Below are positions 44,785 through 54,407 of a stretch of 64,000 bases of DNA, piece by piece. Source of the DNA: Streptomyces sp. NBC_01446 (lineage in GTDB: Bacteria > Actinomycetota > Actinomycetes > Streptomycetales > Streptomycetaceae); contig NZ_JAPEPO010000001.1 of NCBI RefSeq assembly GCF_026340095.1, positions 1,736,001 through 1,800,000 of the forward strand. Reading direction: 5' to 3'. Under the pieces are notes generated by a model. The model was given only the letters and a program-made list of their open reading frames with translations, was not told the DNA's origin and searched no databases. The position numbers and the translations under genes were made by a program. Each line of letters begins with the position of its first letter. The stretch's first letter is position 1.

Positions 44785-45996
44785 CTACTCGACGATCTTG
44801 AGGAGCTTGTTCGGCGTGCCCTCGCTCGCGTTGGAGATCTTGTCGGGGGTCGCACCGTCCGTCAGTGCCTTGGAGACGTCCGCGGGGGTCGCGTCCTTGT
44901 GACCGCTCAGGTAGACGGCGGCGGCGCCCACGACGTGGGGGGTCGCCATCGACGTACCGGAGATGGTGTTGGTGGCGTCGTCGCCGGTGTTCCAGTCGGA
45001 GGTGATGTCCGAGCCGGGGGCGTAGATGTCCACGACGGAGCCGTAGTTGGAGAAGTCGGACTGCTTGTCGTCCTTCGTGGAGGAGGCGACGGTGATGGCC
45101 TCCTTGACGCGGGCCGGGGAGCCCGCGGACGCGTCGGCCGACTCGTTGCCCGCGGCGACCGCGAAGGTGACGCCGGAGGCGATGGCCTTCTGCACGGCCG
45201 CGTCGAGCGCCTCGTCGGCGCCGCCCCCGAGCGACATGTTGGCGACGGACGGGCCCTGGTGGTTCTTGGTGACCCAGTCGATGCCCGCGACGACCTGCTC
45301 GGTGGTGCCCGAGCCCTCGTTGTCGAGGACGCGGACGGCGACGATCTTCGCCTTCTTGGCGACGCCGTGCGCCTCACCGGCGATGGTCCCGGCGACGTGC
45401 GTGCCGTGGCCGTTGCCGTCGTCGGCGTTGTCGTCGTTGTCGATGGCGTCGAAGCCGGAGGTGGCGCGGCCGCCGAAGTCCTTGTGGCTGACGCGGACGC
45501 CGGTGTCGATGACGTACGCGGTCACGCCCTCACCGGCGCTGTCCGGGTACGTGTACTTCTTGTCGCCCGCGGTGTCCGCCTGGTCGATGCGGTCGAGGCC
45601 CCACGACGGCGGGTTGTCCTGGGTCGCGTCGATGTGGAATTTCTTGTTCTGGACGACCTTGGCGACCGACGAGTCGGCGGCGAGGCGCTTGGCCTCGGTC
45701 TCCGAGAGGCCGTTCACGGAGAATCCGTTGACGGCGGAGGAGTAGGCGCGCTTCAGCTTGCCGCCGTACTCCTTGGCGAGGCCCTGCTTGGCGTCCGTGT
45801 TCGCCTTCTGGTCCAGCAGCACGATGTAGCTGCCGGAGACGGCGCCCTTGGCGTCGAGCCCGTAGACCTTGCCCTCGGCCGGGGTCGAGGCGCCGGCCAG
45901 GGAGCCCGCGAAGACGGTCACTCCGACCGCGGTGGCAGCGGTGGCTATCGCCGCGGTGAGTTTCATCGTGCTGCGGGCACGCTTGTGAGTTGCCAT
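44785..45996 (-). CDS. Secreted subtilisin-like serine protease (S8)
   Basis: The 403-residue preproprotein has a signal peptide (AAIATAATAVGVTVFAGSLAGA), an I9 propeptide (about 40-115, SGSYIVLLDQKANTD to VVQNKKFHID) that acts as folding aid and inhibitor, and a subtilisin domain. The catalytic triad is in AYVIDTGVRVSH (Asp), NGHGTHVAGT (His) and SGTSMATPHV (Ser). It resembles aqualysin/proteinase K-type extracellular proteases. ATG 45996 is chosen since GAGGAGA precedes it; the earlier in-frame ATG has no ribosome site. Confidence 0.96.
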   Translation of the reverse strand: MATHKRARSTMKLTAAIATAATAVGVTVFAGSLAGASTPAEGKVYGLDAKGAVSGSYIVLLDQKANTDAKQGLAKEYGGKLKRAYSSAVNGFSVNGLSETEAKRLAADSSVAKVVQNKKFHIDATQDNPPSWGLDRIDQADTAGDKKYTYPDSAGEGVTAYVIDTGVRVSHKDFGGRATSGFDAIDNDDNADDGNGHGTHVAGTIAGEAHGVAKKAKIVAVRVLDNEGSGTTEQVVAGIDWVTKNHQGPSVANMSLGGGADEALDAAVQKAIASGVTFAVAAGNESADASAGSPARVKEAITVASSTKDDKQSDFSNYGSVVDIYAPGSDITSDWNTGDDATNTISGTSMATPHVVGAAAVYLSGHKDATPADVSKALTDGATPDKISNASEGTPNKLLKIVE

Positions 45997-46361
45997 GAAG
46001 AGGGGTCTCCTCGTGGTTTCTGTGGGGGGGTTTGTGGGGGGTTTGCTGATGGATCTCACGCATCCCCCGGCAATCTCCGGAAGATCCCCGGGGGTTGGCA
46101 CGAAACCCTGTCCGATTGACGCGACCAGATCAAGACCTACATGCAGCTGTGACTTGTTCAACAAGCCTTCGTAATAACAATTCGGGCTTCGACCGACACT
46201 TCGGACTCCGGGAATTCCCTATAGATGTAGGGGACTTGAGTCCTCCTGAGTGGGGAGCGCGCCCCGCCCGCAAGGAGGAGCCGGGCCCCCGCCGACTCAC
46301 CGGGCAGCACGACGAGACGCACTTATCGGGCCCATACCTTCGATACGGAGGTGATGGCACG
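45997..46361. promoter_or_regulatory. Divergent intergenic region, subtilisin versus MMPL exporter
   Basis: No gene is evident. The stretch 46120-46240 is AT-richer and contains the near-perfect palindrome CTTGTT-C-AACAAG (46153-46165), a plausible operator. GGAGG at 46347-46351 is the ribosome site of the MMPL gene. Confidence 0.5.
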
Positions 46362-48650
46362 GTGCTGTCACCGCACACAAGGGGGCAGCCCGTCATGGGG
46401 AACCGAGACACGCGGGTACGGGGCCTGGCGGCCCGGGCCGGCGGCTGGAGCGTGCGGCACCGATGGGCTGCCGTGGGGATCTGGGTGCTGTTCGTGGTCC
46501 TGGCCATGGGGATCGGCTCGGCCGCCGGCCGCGTCGACGTGTCGGACAGCGATCAGCTCCAGGGCGAGACCACGCAGGCGGCGCGCATCATCAACGACGC
46601 CGGTATCGAGGAGCCCGCGGGCGAGACCGTGCTCGTCCAGGGCAGGGACGGCAAAATACGGGCGACGGACGCCCGCTTCCGGCGGGCCGTCGACGAGGTC
46701 GTGAAGGCGGTCCAGGGCACGGGAGCCGTCACGAACGTGACGTCGCCCTACGACCCGCGGGCGAAGACGATCTCCAAGGACGGCCGCAGCGCGCTCGTCC
46801 AGTTCGACATGCGCGGCGACCCCGGCACGGCGAGCGACCGTGTGGAACCGGTACTCAAGGCCGTCGAGAAGGTCCAGCGGACCCATGGCTCGCTGCGGAT
46901 CGAGGAGATCGGCGGCGCGAGCATGGGCAAGACGTTCGAGGACGCCTTCGGCAACGACTTCCAGCGGGCCGAGTACTCGGCGGTCCCGGTCGCGCTGGGC
47001 ATCCTCCTCATCGCGTTCGGCGCGCTGGTCGCCGCCCTCCTCCCGGTCGCGCTGGCCGTCACCGCGATCATGGCGACGATGGGCCTGATGGGCGTCGTCA
47101 GCCACCTCCAGCCGATGAGCGACACCGCCAACTCCGTGATGCTGCTGGTGGGTCTCGCGGTCGGCGTCGACTACTGCCTGTTCTATCTGCGGCGCGAGCG
47201 CGAGGAGCGGATGAAGGGCCACGACCCGCAGACCGCGCTGCGGGTGGCGGCGGCGACGAGCGGCCGGGCCATCATCGTCTCGGGTGTCACGGTCTGCGTG
47301 GCGATGGCGGGCATGCTGTTCACGGGGCTCGCCGAGTTCCAGGCGATGGGCCTCGCCTCGCTGATGGTCGTGGCGGTCGCCATGGTGGGCTCCGTGACGG
47401 TGCTGCCGGCGCTGCTCTCGCTGCTCGGCGAGCGCGTGGAGAAGGGGCGGCTGCCGTTCCTGAACCGCGGCAGGCGGCGTAACGGGAACGGAGCTCCGGA
47501 GGGCAGCCGTTTCTGGCAGGCGGTGCTGCGCGTCGTCCTCGCCCGGCCCGCCGTGTCCGTGGTCGTCGCGATCGGCGCCCTGCTCGCGGTGACCGCCCCG
47601 GCACTCGGTATGAAGACCCAGAACCTCACCCTGGACCAGGAGTTCGGCGACTCGCTGCCGATCGTGGCGACGTACGACCGGCTCAACGACGCGTTCCCCG
47701 GCGGCTCCGAGCCGGCCGAGGTGGTCGTCAAGGCCGCCGACATCAACGCGCCCGAGGTGCGGAGCGCGATCGCCGACTTCCGTGCGGCGGCGATCGGTTC
47801 GGGCGCCTCGCGCGGCCCGGTGGACCTCACCGTGCACGGCCGCGAGAACGTGGCGTTCATCAGCGTCCCGCTGGTCGGCGGCTCCGACCAGGACAGGGCG
47901 GAGGAGAGCCTCGCGCTGATCAGGGACCAGGTGCGCCCGGACACGCTCGGCAAGGTCGACGGGGTCGAGGCGCCCGTCACCGGACAGGTCGCGGGATCGA
48001 AGGACTTCAACGACCAGATCGTCGGCTCGGTGGTCCCGGTGTTCGCGTTCGTCGTCGTCTTCGCGTTCCTGCTGATGCTGCTGTCGTTCCGCTCACTGAC
48101 GGTGGCGATCACCTCGATCGCCCTCAACCTGCTGTCCGTGGGCGCCGCTTACGGCATCCTGGTCGCCGTCTTCCAGAACGGCTGGGGCGCGTCCCTGGTC
48201 GGCGCGGAGGGCGTGGGCGCGATCATCTCCTGGCTGCCGCTGTTCCTCTTCGTGATCCTCTTCGGGCTCTCCATGGACTACCACGTGTTCGTGGTGTCGC
48301 GGATCAGGGAGGCGCGGCTTCAGGGACGTACGAACAAGGACGCCATCACGCACGGCGTGGTGACGACCGCGGGCGTGGTCACCAGCGCGGCGGTCATCAT
48401 GGTGGCCGTCTTCGCGATCTTCGGGACGCTGTCCATGCAGTCGTTCAAGCAGATGGGCGTGGGCCTGGCGGCCGCGGTGCTCATCGACGCAACGGTCATC
48501 CGCGGCATCCTGCTCCCCGCCGTGATGGCGCTGCTCGGCGAGCGGAACTGGTACCTGCCGAAGTGGCTGCACCGGCTGCCCGACCTGACGCACGACGAGG
48601 TGGCCGCTCCCCCGCCGCCGGCCGTGACGGACGAGAGGGTGGGGGTGTGA
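46362..48650 (+). CDS. MMPL-family (RND-type) membrane transporter
   Basis: About 762 residues with two repeats of one helix, a large extracytoplasmic loop and five helices, as in MmpL/ActII-3 exporters. Marker segments include GLAVGVDYCLFYLRREREER in the first half and LFGLSMDYHVFVVSRIREARL in the second, whose Asp-Tyr pair carries protons. Such proteins export lipids or antibiotics. GTG 46362 is selected because GGAGG lies ten bases upstream; ATG 46395 (751 residues, weaker AAGGGGG site) is the alternative. No lipid or antibiotic synthesis gene adjoins it, so the cargo is open. Confidence 0.93.
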   Translation: MLSPHTRGQPVMGNRDTRVRGLAARAGGWSVRHRWAAVGIWVLFVVLAMGIGSAAGRVDVSDSDQLQGETTQAARIINDAGIEEPAGETVLVQGRDGKIRATDARFRRAVDEVVKAVQGTGAVTNVTSPYDPRAKTISKDGRSALVQFDMRGDPGTASDRVEPVLKAVEKVQRTHGSLRIEEIGGASMGKTFEDAFGNDFQRAEYSAVPVALGILLIAFGALVAALLPVALAVTAIMATMGLMGVVSHLQPMSDTANSVMLLVGLAVGVDYCLFYLRREREERMKGHDPQTALRVAAATSGRAIIVSGVTVCVAMAGMLFTGLAEFQAMGLASLMVVAVAMVGSVTVLPALLSLLGERVEKGRLPFLNRGRRRNGNGAPEGSRFWQAVLRVVLARPAVSVVVAIGALLAVTAPALGMKTQNLTLDQEFGDSLPIVATYDRLNDAFPGGSEPAEVVVKAADINAPEVRSAIADFRAAAIGSGASRGPVDLTVHGRENVAFISVPLVGGSDQDRAEESLALIRDQVRPDTLGKVDGVEAPVTGQVAGSKDFNDQIVGSVVPVFAFVVVFAFLLMLLSFRSLTVAITSIALNLLSVGAAYGILVAVFQNGWGASLVGAEGVGAIISWLPLFLFVILFGLSMDYHVFVVSRIREARLQGRTNKDAITHGVVTTAGVVTSAAVIMVAVFAIFGTLSMQSFKQMGVGLAAAVLIDATVIRGILLPAVMALLGERNWYLPKWLHRLPDLTHDEVAAPPPPAVTDERVGV

Positions 48651-48679
48651 CGTCGGCGTAGGGCCGAGGTGCGCGTCGG

Positions 48680-48717
48680 GGGTGCCCCGCGGGACCGTCG
48701 GGTCCGGCGGGGCACCC
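48680..48717. terminator. Bidirectional terminator
   Basis: GGGTGCCCCGC (48680-48690) pairs perfectly with 48707-48717, and inside it GGACC (48692-48696) pairs with GGTCC (48701-48705). It separates the convergent MMPL and CDP-alcohol phosphatidyltransferase genes. Confidence 0.93.
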
Positions 48718-48725
48718 TCTCGCGT

Positions 48726-49712
48726 TCAGGCCGCCGCGGCCCGCCGGCCGCGCTCCGCGAACGAGTCGATCGTGCGCGTGAAGTCACGGGTCGACAGCAA
48801 CAGCTTGTAGACGATGGCGAGTTCGAAGACGAGCAGAAGCGCTCCGGAGACGATCGTCGCCCACAGGACCTGGTCGATCAGCGGGCCGATCATGAAGACG
48901 CCCATCTGGAACTCGATCCCGCTGATCAGATGGGTACGGATACGATGACGGAGCAGGAACGAGCGCATCCGCAGGTATACGGGGAAGCGGCTCCTGAACT
49001 CCTGGTGCAGGTCGACCACTTGGGGCGCGGGCTGCGGTGCGGCCTCCGCGATCCCCTGGGCCGAGCGTGCCTTCTGGAGGTCCTGCTCGGTGTCCGCATC
49101 GGGGTTGTCGCGCAGGAGGTCCTCCATGAAGGCGAGCTCCGCAGCGTATCTCCCGCCCTCGCCCAGCCCTGCGTTCTCGGCGCGCCGTGCCTCCTTGACC
49201 CGCTCCTTGATCTGCTTGCGCATGGAGTGGCGGATCTTGAAGATCTCCAGGGAGTTGATGTAGCGCAGGGTGTCGAGGCCGACGACGGCCAGGGCGAGCC
49301 AGATGTAGAGCTCGTCACCGGTGCGTTCGTACTGGCCCGCCATGAGGGCGACCCCGCACGCCATGACGCGGATGCGGTCGAAGACGAAGTCCAGCCAGGC
49401 CCCGAAGACCGACCCCTGGCCGGTGAGCCGGGCGACCTTGCCGTCCATGCAGTCGAGGATGAACGACAGGTGGTAGACGACGGCGCCGGCGATGAGCCAG
49501 CGCCAGTCGCCCAGCCAGAAGAGGACGGCCGAGCCGAGACCCAGGATGAAGGCGCCCCAGGTGATCTGGTTCGGGGTGATCCTCGTACGCATCGCCGTCA
49601 GCCGCACCAGCGGCGTGGCGACCGGGTCGACGAGGAGCACGGTCCACCACGCGTCCCGTTTCTTCTGGGTGATGCGGCGTACCTCGTCGAGGGGCGGTAT
49701 GTCTCGGCGCAT
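48726..49712 (-). CDS. CDP-alcohol phosphatidyltransferase
   Basis: The 328-residue membrane protein has the complete family motif D87-x2-D90-G-x2-A-R-x8-G104-x3-D108-x3-D112, which binds CDP-alcohol and magnesium. It transfers a phospho-alcohol to a second substrate, as in phospholipid or phosphoglycan synthesis. Residues 155-240 form a charged, helical cytoplasmic insertion not usual in phosphatidylglycerol- or inositol-phosphate synthases. It diverges from the sugar aminotransferase at 50043, which suggests a part in the same envelope-polymer locus. The product cannot be fixed. Confidence 0.92.
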   Translation of the reverse strand: MRRDIPPLDEVRRITQKKRDAWWTVLLVDPVATPLVRLTAMRTRITPNQITWGAFILGLGSAVLFWLGDWRWLIAGAVVYHLSFILDCMDGKVARLTGQGSVFGAWLDFVFDRIRVMACGVALMAGQYERTGDELYIWLALAVVGLDTLRYINSLEIFKIRHSMRKQIKERVKEARRAENAGLGEGGRYAAELAFMEDLLRDNPDADTEQDLQKARSAQGIAEAAPQPAPQVVDLHQEFRSRFPVYLRMRSFLLRHRIRTHLISGIEFQMGVFMIGPLIDQVLWATIVSGALLLVFELAIVYKLLLSTRDFTRTIDSFAERGRRAAAA

Positions 49713-50042
49713 GGCTGGTCAACTTCCTGGCTTTCGACGTGAGTTCACCTCACGCTAGAAAGCCCTTCATACGAGGTTCAAGTAGCGCAGCGTGCAACCT
49801 TTGGCCGGGGGTAACGGTCGAACCCCATGACCAAGTCGATGACTTCGCCAGGGCGCCACCCGCGTTACCCGAGCGTTATCGAATGACCTGACGCTCGCAG
49901 CGCTCACCCCGAAGAGCGGGGCAAATCGCCTCATCGTACGCATACTGCCTTTCGGGTTAATAGGTGGTGATATCAGAAACTCCTGACACGGAACTGCGGT
50001 TAAAGGCAGGCCGACTCCCTCGCTCTCGAACGGAGACTGCCC
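49713..50042. promoter_or_regulatory. Divergent promoter region at the left end of the polysaccharide cluster
   Basis: This 330-base gap has no gene. It holds the inverted repeat CGTGAG-TTCAC-CTCACG (49738-49754) next to the phosphatidyltransferase start and an AT-richer zone (49940-50005) that should carry the plus-strand promoter of the aminotransferase. No JUMPstart-like element was recognised. Confidence 0.5.
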
Positions 50043-51140
50043 GTGTGCGGTTCCAGCCTGTCCATCCCGGCCGCCCGGCCCGTGATCGGCGAAGCCGAGA
50101 TCGAAGCCGCCGTACGCGTCCTGCGTAGCGGCCATGTCATCCAGGGGCCTGAGGTGGCCGCCTTCGAGGAAGAGTTCTCGGAGCTGGTCGCCGAACGTCA
50201 CTGTGTAGCCGTCAACTCCGGCACTTCCGCGCTGCAGCTGAGCCTCATGGCGCTCGGCATCGGAGCGGGCGACGAGGTGGTGGTGCCCTCCTTCTCGTTC
50301 GCCGCCACCGCCAACGCGGTACGCCTGGCGGGCGCCGAACCGGTCTTCGCCGACATCACGCCCGGCACCTACTGCCTCGATCCGCTCGCCGCGGCGGCGG
50401 CGATCGGTCCGCGTACCGCGGCACTGATGCCCGTGCATCTGTACGGGCACCCCGCCGCCATGGACCACCTGATGCCGCTCGCCGCGCGCCACGGCCTCGC
50501 CGTCGTCGAGGACGCCTGCCAGGCGCACGGCGCCGCGCTGCACGGCCGGAGCGTCGGAACGTTCGGGCAGGCCGGATGCTTCAGCTTCTATCCGACGAAG
50601 AACATGCACGCCCTCGAAGGCGGCATGATCACCACCGCCGATCCCCGACTGGCCCGCACCCTCAGGCTGCTCAGGAACCAGGGCATGGAACAGCGGTACG
50701 AGAACGAGATCGTCGGCGCCAACATGCGGATGACCGACGTCGCGGCGGCCGTCGGCCGCGAGCAGCTGAAGCAGCTGCCCGCGTGGACCGAGCGGCGGCG
50801 GGCCAACGCCAAGGTGCTCGACTCCCGTATCGAAGGGCTGCCCGTGCCGCAGGTGGCAGATGGCGCCCGGCACGTCTACCACCAGTACACCGTCGCCGTC
50901 CCCGACGGCCGCAGGGACGCCCTGCAGCAGGAACTGGCGCGGCAGGGCATCGGCAGCGCGGTGTACTACCCGACGCCGATCCACCGTCTGAAGCCGTACC
51001 ACGACCCGGCCCGCCCTCCCTTGCCCGAGACCGACCGCGCTGCCGCCGCGGTGCTCTCGCTGCCGGTCCACCCCACCCTGGGGCAGGGCGACCTCGAACG
51101 CATCGCCCGGGCCGTGAGCTTCGCCGGAGGTGCCCGGTGA
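50043..51140 (+). CDS. DegT/DnrJ/EryC1/StrS sugar aminotransferase
   Basis: The 365-residue PLP enzyme transfers an amino group to a nucleotide keto-sugar. VNSGTSALQLSLMALGIGAGDEV binds the cofactor phosphate, VVEDACQAHGA has the pyridine-ring Asp, and the PLP lysine is in SFYPTKNMHALEGG. RNQGMEQRYENEIVGANMRMTD is the usual substrate loop. The next gene, a Gfo/Idh dehydrogenase, overlaps by GTGA and would supply the 3-keto sugar, as WlbA does for WlbC. GTG 50043 follows CGGAG. Confidence 0.94.
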   Translation: MCGSSLSIPAARPVIGEAEIEAAVRVLRSGHVIQGPEVAAFEEEFSELVAERHCVAVNSGTSALQLSLMALGIGAGDEVVVPSFSFAATANAVRLAGAEPVFADITPGTYCLDPLAAAAAIGPRTAALMPVHLYGHPAAMDHLMPLAARHGLAVVEDACQAHGAALHGRSVGTFGQAGCFSFYPTKNMHALEGGMITTADPRLARTLRLLRNQGMEQRYENEIVGANMRMTDVAAAVGREQLKQLPAWTERRRANAKVLDSRIEGLPVPQVADGARHVYHQYTVAVPDGRRDALQQELARQGIGSAVYYPTPIHRLKPYHDPARPPLPETDRAAAAVLSLPVHPTLGQGDLERIARAVSFAGGAR

Positions 51141-52174
51141 GCAAGCTGAACCTCCGTGCGGGACTTGTCGGTCTGGGTGCGATGGGGCGCAACCACGCCC
51201 GGGTGCTGTCGTCGCTCGACGGCGTCGAACTCGTCGGCGCCGTGGACCCGGCGGGAGACCCCACGGGCGCCGCCCGTGGCGCCCCGGTCGTCGCCACCCT
51301 GCCTGAACTACTCGCGCTCGGGCTCGACTACGCCGTGGTCGCCTGCCCCACCTCGCTGCACGAAGGGATCGGCCTCGCCCTGGCCGCGGACGGCGTGTGC
51401 GCGCTGATCGAGAAGCCGCTCGCCCACTCCGCGGCTGCGGCCCGACGACTGGCCGACGCCTTCGACAGGGCCGGTCTGGTCGCCGGGGTCGGACACATCG
51501 AACGCTTCAACCCGGCGTTGCAGAGCCTGCGTTCGCGCCTGGAGGCGGGCGAGCTGGGTGAGACGTTCCAGGTGGTCACGCGGCGGCAGGGGCCCTTCCC
51601 GCAGCGCATCGCGGACGTCGGTGTCGTCAAGGACCTGGCGACCCACGACATCGATCTCACCAGCTGGGTGACAGGATGCCCCTACGCTTCCGTGGCGGCC
51701 CGTACCCTCTCCAAGAGCGGCCGCCCGCACGAGGACATGGTCGCGGTCGTCGGTGAGCTCACCAACGGCACCATGGTCAGCCATCTCGTGAACTGGCTCA
51801 GCCCGCTCAAGGAGCGCTTCACGGCGGTGACCGGCGAGCACGGCTGCTTCATCGCGGACACCCTCACCGCCGACCTCACCTTCCACGCCAACGGCGCCGT
51901 CGCCACGGAGTGGGAAGCACTGAGCAACTTCCGCGGAGCCGCCGAGGGCGACATGGTCCGGTACGCCATCCCCAAGCGCGAGCCGCTGCTCGTCGAGCAC
52001 GAGCGGTTCCGCGACGCCGTGGAAGGCAAGGGCACGGACATCGTCACCCTGGAGCAGGGGCTGAGGACGGTCGAGGTCGCCGAGGCGGTCCTCGACTCGG
52101 CGCGACGGAAGGCGTACCTGCCGCTGCAGAGCCCGCACCCCCGGAATCTGGCGGCGTTCACCCAGCGGTCATGA
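51137..52174 (+). CDS. Gfo/Idh-family nucleotide-sugar dehydrogenase (WlbA-like)
   Basis: The 345-residue NAD-dependent oxidoreductase starts with RAGLVGLGAMGRNHARVL (Rossmann loop), has the EKP motif (ALIEKPLAHS) and the VGVVKDLATHDIDLTSWV block that is characteristic of WlbA-type UDP-N-acetylglucosamine(uronate) 3-dehydrogenases. Together with the overlapping aminotransferase and the beta-helix acetyltransferase at 53726 it could make a 3-acetamido sugar nucleotide. The precise sugar is inference. Confidence 0.9.
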   Translation: MSKLNLRAGLVGLGAMGRNHARVLSSLDGVELVGAVDPAGDPTGAARGAPVVATLPELLALGLDYAVVACPTSLHEGIGLALAADGVCALIEKPLAHSAAAARRLADAFDRAGLVAGVGHIERFNPALQSLRSRLEAGELGETFQVVTRRQGPFPQRIADVGVVKDLATHDIDLTSWVTGCPYASVAARTLSKSGRPHEDMVAVVGELTNGTMVSHLVNWLSPLKERFTAVTGEHGCFIADTLTADLTFHANGAVATEWEALSNFRGAAEGDMVRYAIPKREPLLVEHERFRDAVEGKGTDIVTLEQGLRTVEVAEAVLDSARRKAYLPLQSPHPRNLAAFTQRS

Positions 52175-52183
52175 GGTGCCGGG

Positions 52184-52630
52184 TCACGGCATCCGGGTCG
52201 GCGCGGGCCTGCCCGGACTGCCGGGGCTTCGCGCACCCGGTGACCTGAAGACCCACCACCGGAACGCACCGTAGTTCACCACCGCATTGACGATGGTCGA
52301 CGTCGTCTTCGCCGCTACGTACGACATGCCCAGGGCCGTCAGCCCGGTGACCGTCGCCACGGTTGCGCAGTAGTTGAGTCCGACGAGCACCAGGTATTTG
52401 GCGAAGGCCGGTCCGGCCACTGCGCCGCTGCGAAATACGAAAGCTCTATTGAGGCCGAAGTTGACCGCCAGTACGGTCACGAACGCCAGTGAGGTGGCCC
52501 CGGCCAACGGCATATGAAGTCCACCGTGCAGCAGGACCAGCGTCCCGACATCGATCGTGTAGCACAGCCCTCCCACAAGGAGGAACCTTGTCGTATCAGC
52601 CGAGGAAAAGCGGTGAACGGCGTCCCACAA
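52184..52630 (-). CDS. GtrA-family membrane protein
   Basis: The 148-residue protein has four transmembrane helices and GtrA markers: TRFLLVGGLCYTIDVGTLVLL, TVLAVNFGLNRAFVFRS and YGAFRWWVFRS at the end. GtrA proteins are thought to flip polyprenyl-phosphate-linked sugars across the membrane. It diverges from a polyprenol-type GT2 gene only 72 bases away, the usual functional partner. GTG 52630 is the likely start. Confidence 0.92.
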   Translation of the reverse strand: MWDAVHRFSSADTTRFLLVGGLCYTIDVGTLVLLHGGLHMPLAGATSLAFVTVLAVNFGLNRAFVFRSGAVAGPAFAKYLVLVGLNYCATVATVTGLTALGMSYVAAKTTSTIVNAVVNYGAFRWWVFRSPGARSPGSPGRPAPTRMP

Positions 52631-52702
52631 ATTCCGTACGATTTTTGGTACCTTCCTCCCTGCTCAAACCCATCGTCGCAGACGCATTCCAATTGAAGAA
52701 CC

Positions 52703-53689
52703 GTGAGAGGTTTTTTCTCCGTGTATCAGAATATGAAAGTCGCGGTTGTGGTACCGGCGTACAACGAGGAAAAGTTGATCGCCCGGACGATCAACACCAC
52801 GCCCGATTTCGTCGACCATATCGTGGTGATCGACGACGCCAGCAGTGACTCGACGGCCGTCGAGGCGATCGACGCCGGCGACCCGCGTGTGGTGCTCATC
52901 CGGCACGAGACCAATACCGGAGTCGGTGGCGCGGTCTGCGACGGGCACAAGGAAGCACTACGGCTGGGCTGTGACGTATCGGTGGTCATGGCGGGCGACG
53001 GGCAAATGGACCCGGCCTATCTTCCCGCTCTATTGGCTCCGATCTGTGACGGGACCGCCCTCTTCACGAAGGCGAACCGCTTCTACTCGCGCGACTCCTA
53101 CCGCGGCATGCCGAAACACCGGATTCTCGGCAATATCATCCTCTCCTTCATGACCAAGCTGGCATCCGGGTACTGGCACCTGTTCGACCCCCAGAACGGA
53201 TACACCGCGATCCACCGGGCAGCGCTGGAACGGTTGAACCTCGACCGCGTGGCCAAGGACTACTCATTCGAGAACGACCTTCTGATCAATCTGAACATCC
53301 TTCGGATCCCGGCCTGCGACGTCCCCATTCCCGCGGTCTACGGGAATGAGGTGTCAACCATGCGGATGCACAAGGTCATTCCGGCATTGATCGGCCAGCT
53401 GGCTCGCGGGTCCGGGCGACGCGTCCTCCTGAAGTACGTCGTCTTCTCTTTTTCGCCGATCGCTCTGCTGCTCCTGGCGGGATTGTTCCTGATCGCCTTC
53501 GGCAGCGCGGCGAGCACCTGGGTACTGATCCACACGCTCGGGCCCGCGAGCGCCAGCGCGGGGAGTGTCCTGCTGGCGACCATGCCGTTCCTCACCGGGA
53601 TTCACTTTCTCATCGGCGCCCTCATGCTCGATATCCAGGAGAGCCCGGACCGCCGAGCCGCCACCGCCGGGATCGCAGGCTCCGGATGA
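52703..53689 (+). CDS. GT2 glycosyltransferase, polyprenyl-phosphate sugar synthase-like
   Basis: The 328-residue protein has a GT-A domain (VAVVVPAYNEEKLIARTI, VVIDDASSDST, VVMAGDGQMDPAYL with the DxD-like metal site) and two C-terminal helices (about 245-275 and 290-315), like dolichyl-phosphate mannose synthase-type enzymes that charge polyprenyl phosphate with a hexose. With GtrA it would feed sugar residues to the outside for polymer decoration. Start is uncertain: GTG 52703, GTG 52721 (GAGAGG upstream) and ATG 52733 are all possible. Its codons contain more A and T than neighbours, hinting at transfer. Confidence 0.9.
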   Translation: MRGFFSVYQNMKVAVVVPAYNEEKLIARTINTTPDFVDHIVVIDDASSDSTAVEAIDAGDPRVVLIRHETNTGVGGAVCDGHKEALRLGCDVSVVMAGDGQMDPAYLPALLAPICDGTALFTKANRFYSRDSYRGMPKHRILGNIILSFMTKLASGYWHLFDPQNGYTAIHRAALERLNLDRVAKDYSFENDLLINLNILRIPACDVPIPAVYGNEVSTMRMHKVIPALIGQLARGSGRRVLLKYVVFSFSPIALLLLAGLFLIAFGSAASTWVLIHTLGPASASAGSVLLATMPFLTGIHFLIGALMLDIQESPDRRAATAGIAGSG

Positions 53690-53725
53690 AGCCCGCCGCG
53701 GCCTCGCCCCGTGGCGGACTTCGCG

Positions 53726-54349
53726 TCAGACCTCGGTGAGAACGCCGTCGTTCTCGGCGTGCAGCGCGCCGGTGCCCGGGCATTCCCACATCCCGGTCGA
53801 GTCGGGGACTTCACGGAGGCGTCGGCCCGCACGGCCCACCCAGCCGATGCGACGGGCCGGGACCCCGGCGACAAGGGCAAAGTCCGGCACGTCCCGTGTG
53901 ACCACGGCGCCGGCGGCGACCATCGCCCAGCGGCCGACGCGGACCGGGGCCACGCAGACCGATCGCGCCCCGAGCGATGCGCCCTCGGCGACCGTGACCC
54001 TCACGGGCTCCCAGTCGTCACGTTGCTTGGGCCGCCCTTCGGGGTCGACCGAGCGCGGGTTGTGGTCGTTGGTCAGCACGACCGCGGGACCGACGAAGAC
54101 GCCGTCGCCGAGCTCCGCCGGCTCGTAGACCAGGGCGTGGTTCTGAATCTTGACCCCGTTGCCGATCCGGACGCCGGGGCCGACATAGGCGCCCCGCCCC
54201 ACCACGCAGTTGTCGCCCAGCACGGCCTGCTCACGGATCTGGGCGAGCTCCCACACGGCGGTGCCGGGGCCGAGCGCGACCGACTCGTCGATCTGGGCCC
54301 CGGCAGCGATCCTGACGGGAGCGAGCACCACTTCACTGTTCTGCTTCAT
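53726..54349 (-). CDS. Left-handed beta-helix sugar acetyltransferase (WlbB-like)
   Basis: The 207-residue protein is built of hexapeptide repeats ([LIV]-G-x4), e.g. VRIAAGAQIDESVALGPGTA, VVGRGAYVGPGVRIGNGVKI and ARSVCVAPVRVGRWAMVAAG, forming a trimeric left-handed beta-helix. ALVYEPAELGDGVFVGPAVVLTNDHNPRS matches the WlbB/WbpD N-acetyltransferases that acetylate 3-amino sugar nucleotides. That completes a WlbA/B/C-like trio with the two genes at 50043-52174. It is transcribed opposite to them. ATG 54349 begins the repeat region. Confidence 0.9.
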   Translation of the reverse strand: MKQNSEVVLAPVRIAAGAQIDESVALGPGTAVWELAQIREQAVLGDNCVVGRGAYVGPGVRIGNGVKIQNHALVYEPAELGDGVFVGPAVVLTNDHNPRSVDPEGRPKQRDDWEPVRVTVAEGASLGARSVCVAPVRVGRWAMVAAGAVVTRDVPDFALVAGVPARRIGWVGRAGRRLREVPDSTGMWECPGTGALHAENDGVLTEV

Positions 54350-54407
54350 GTGCTGTGGAACGACCCAACTGGTTTCTGGGTTCGGGGACTTGGCCCGTTC
54401 GTTCTTG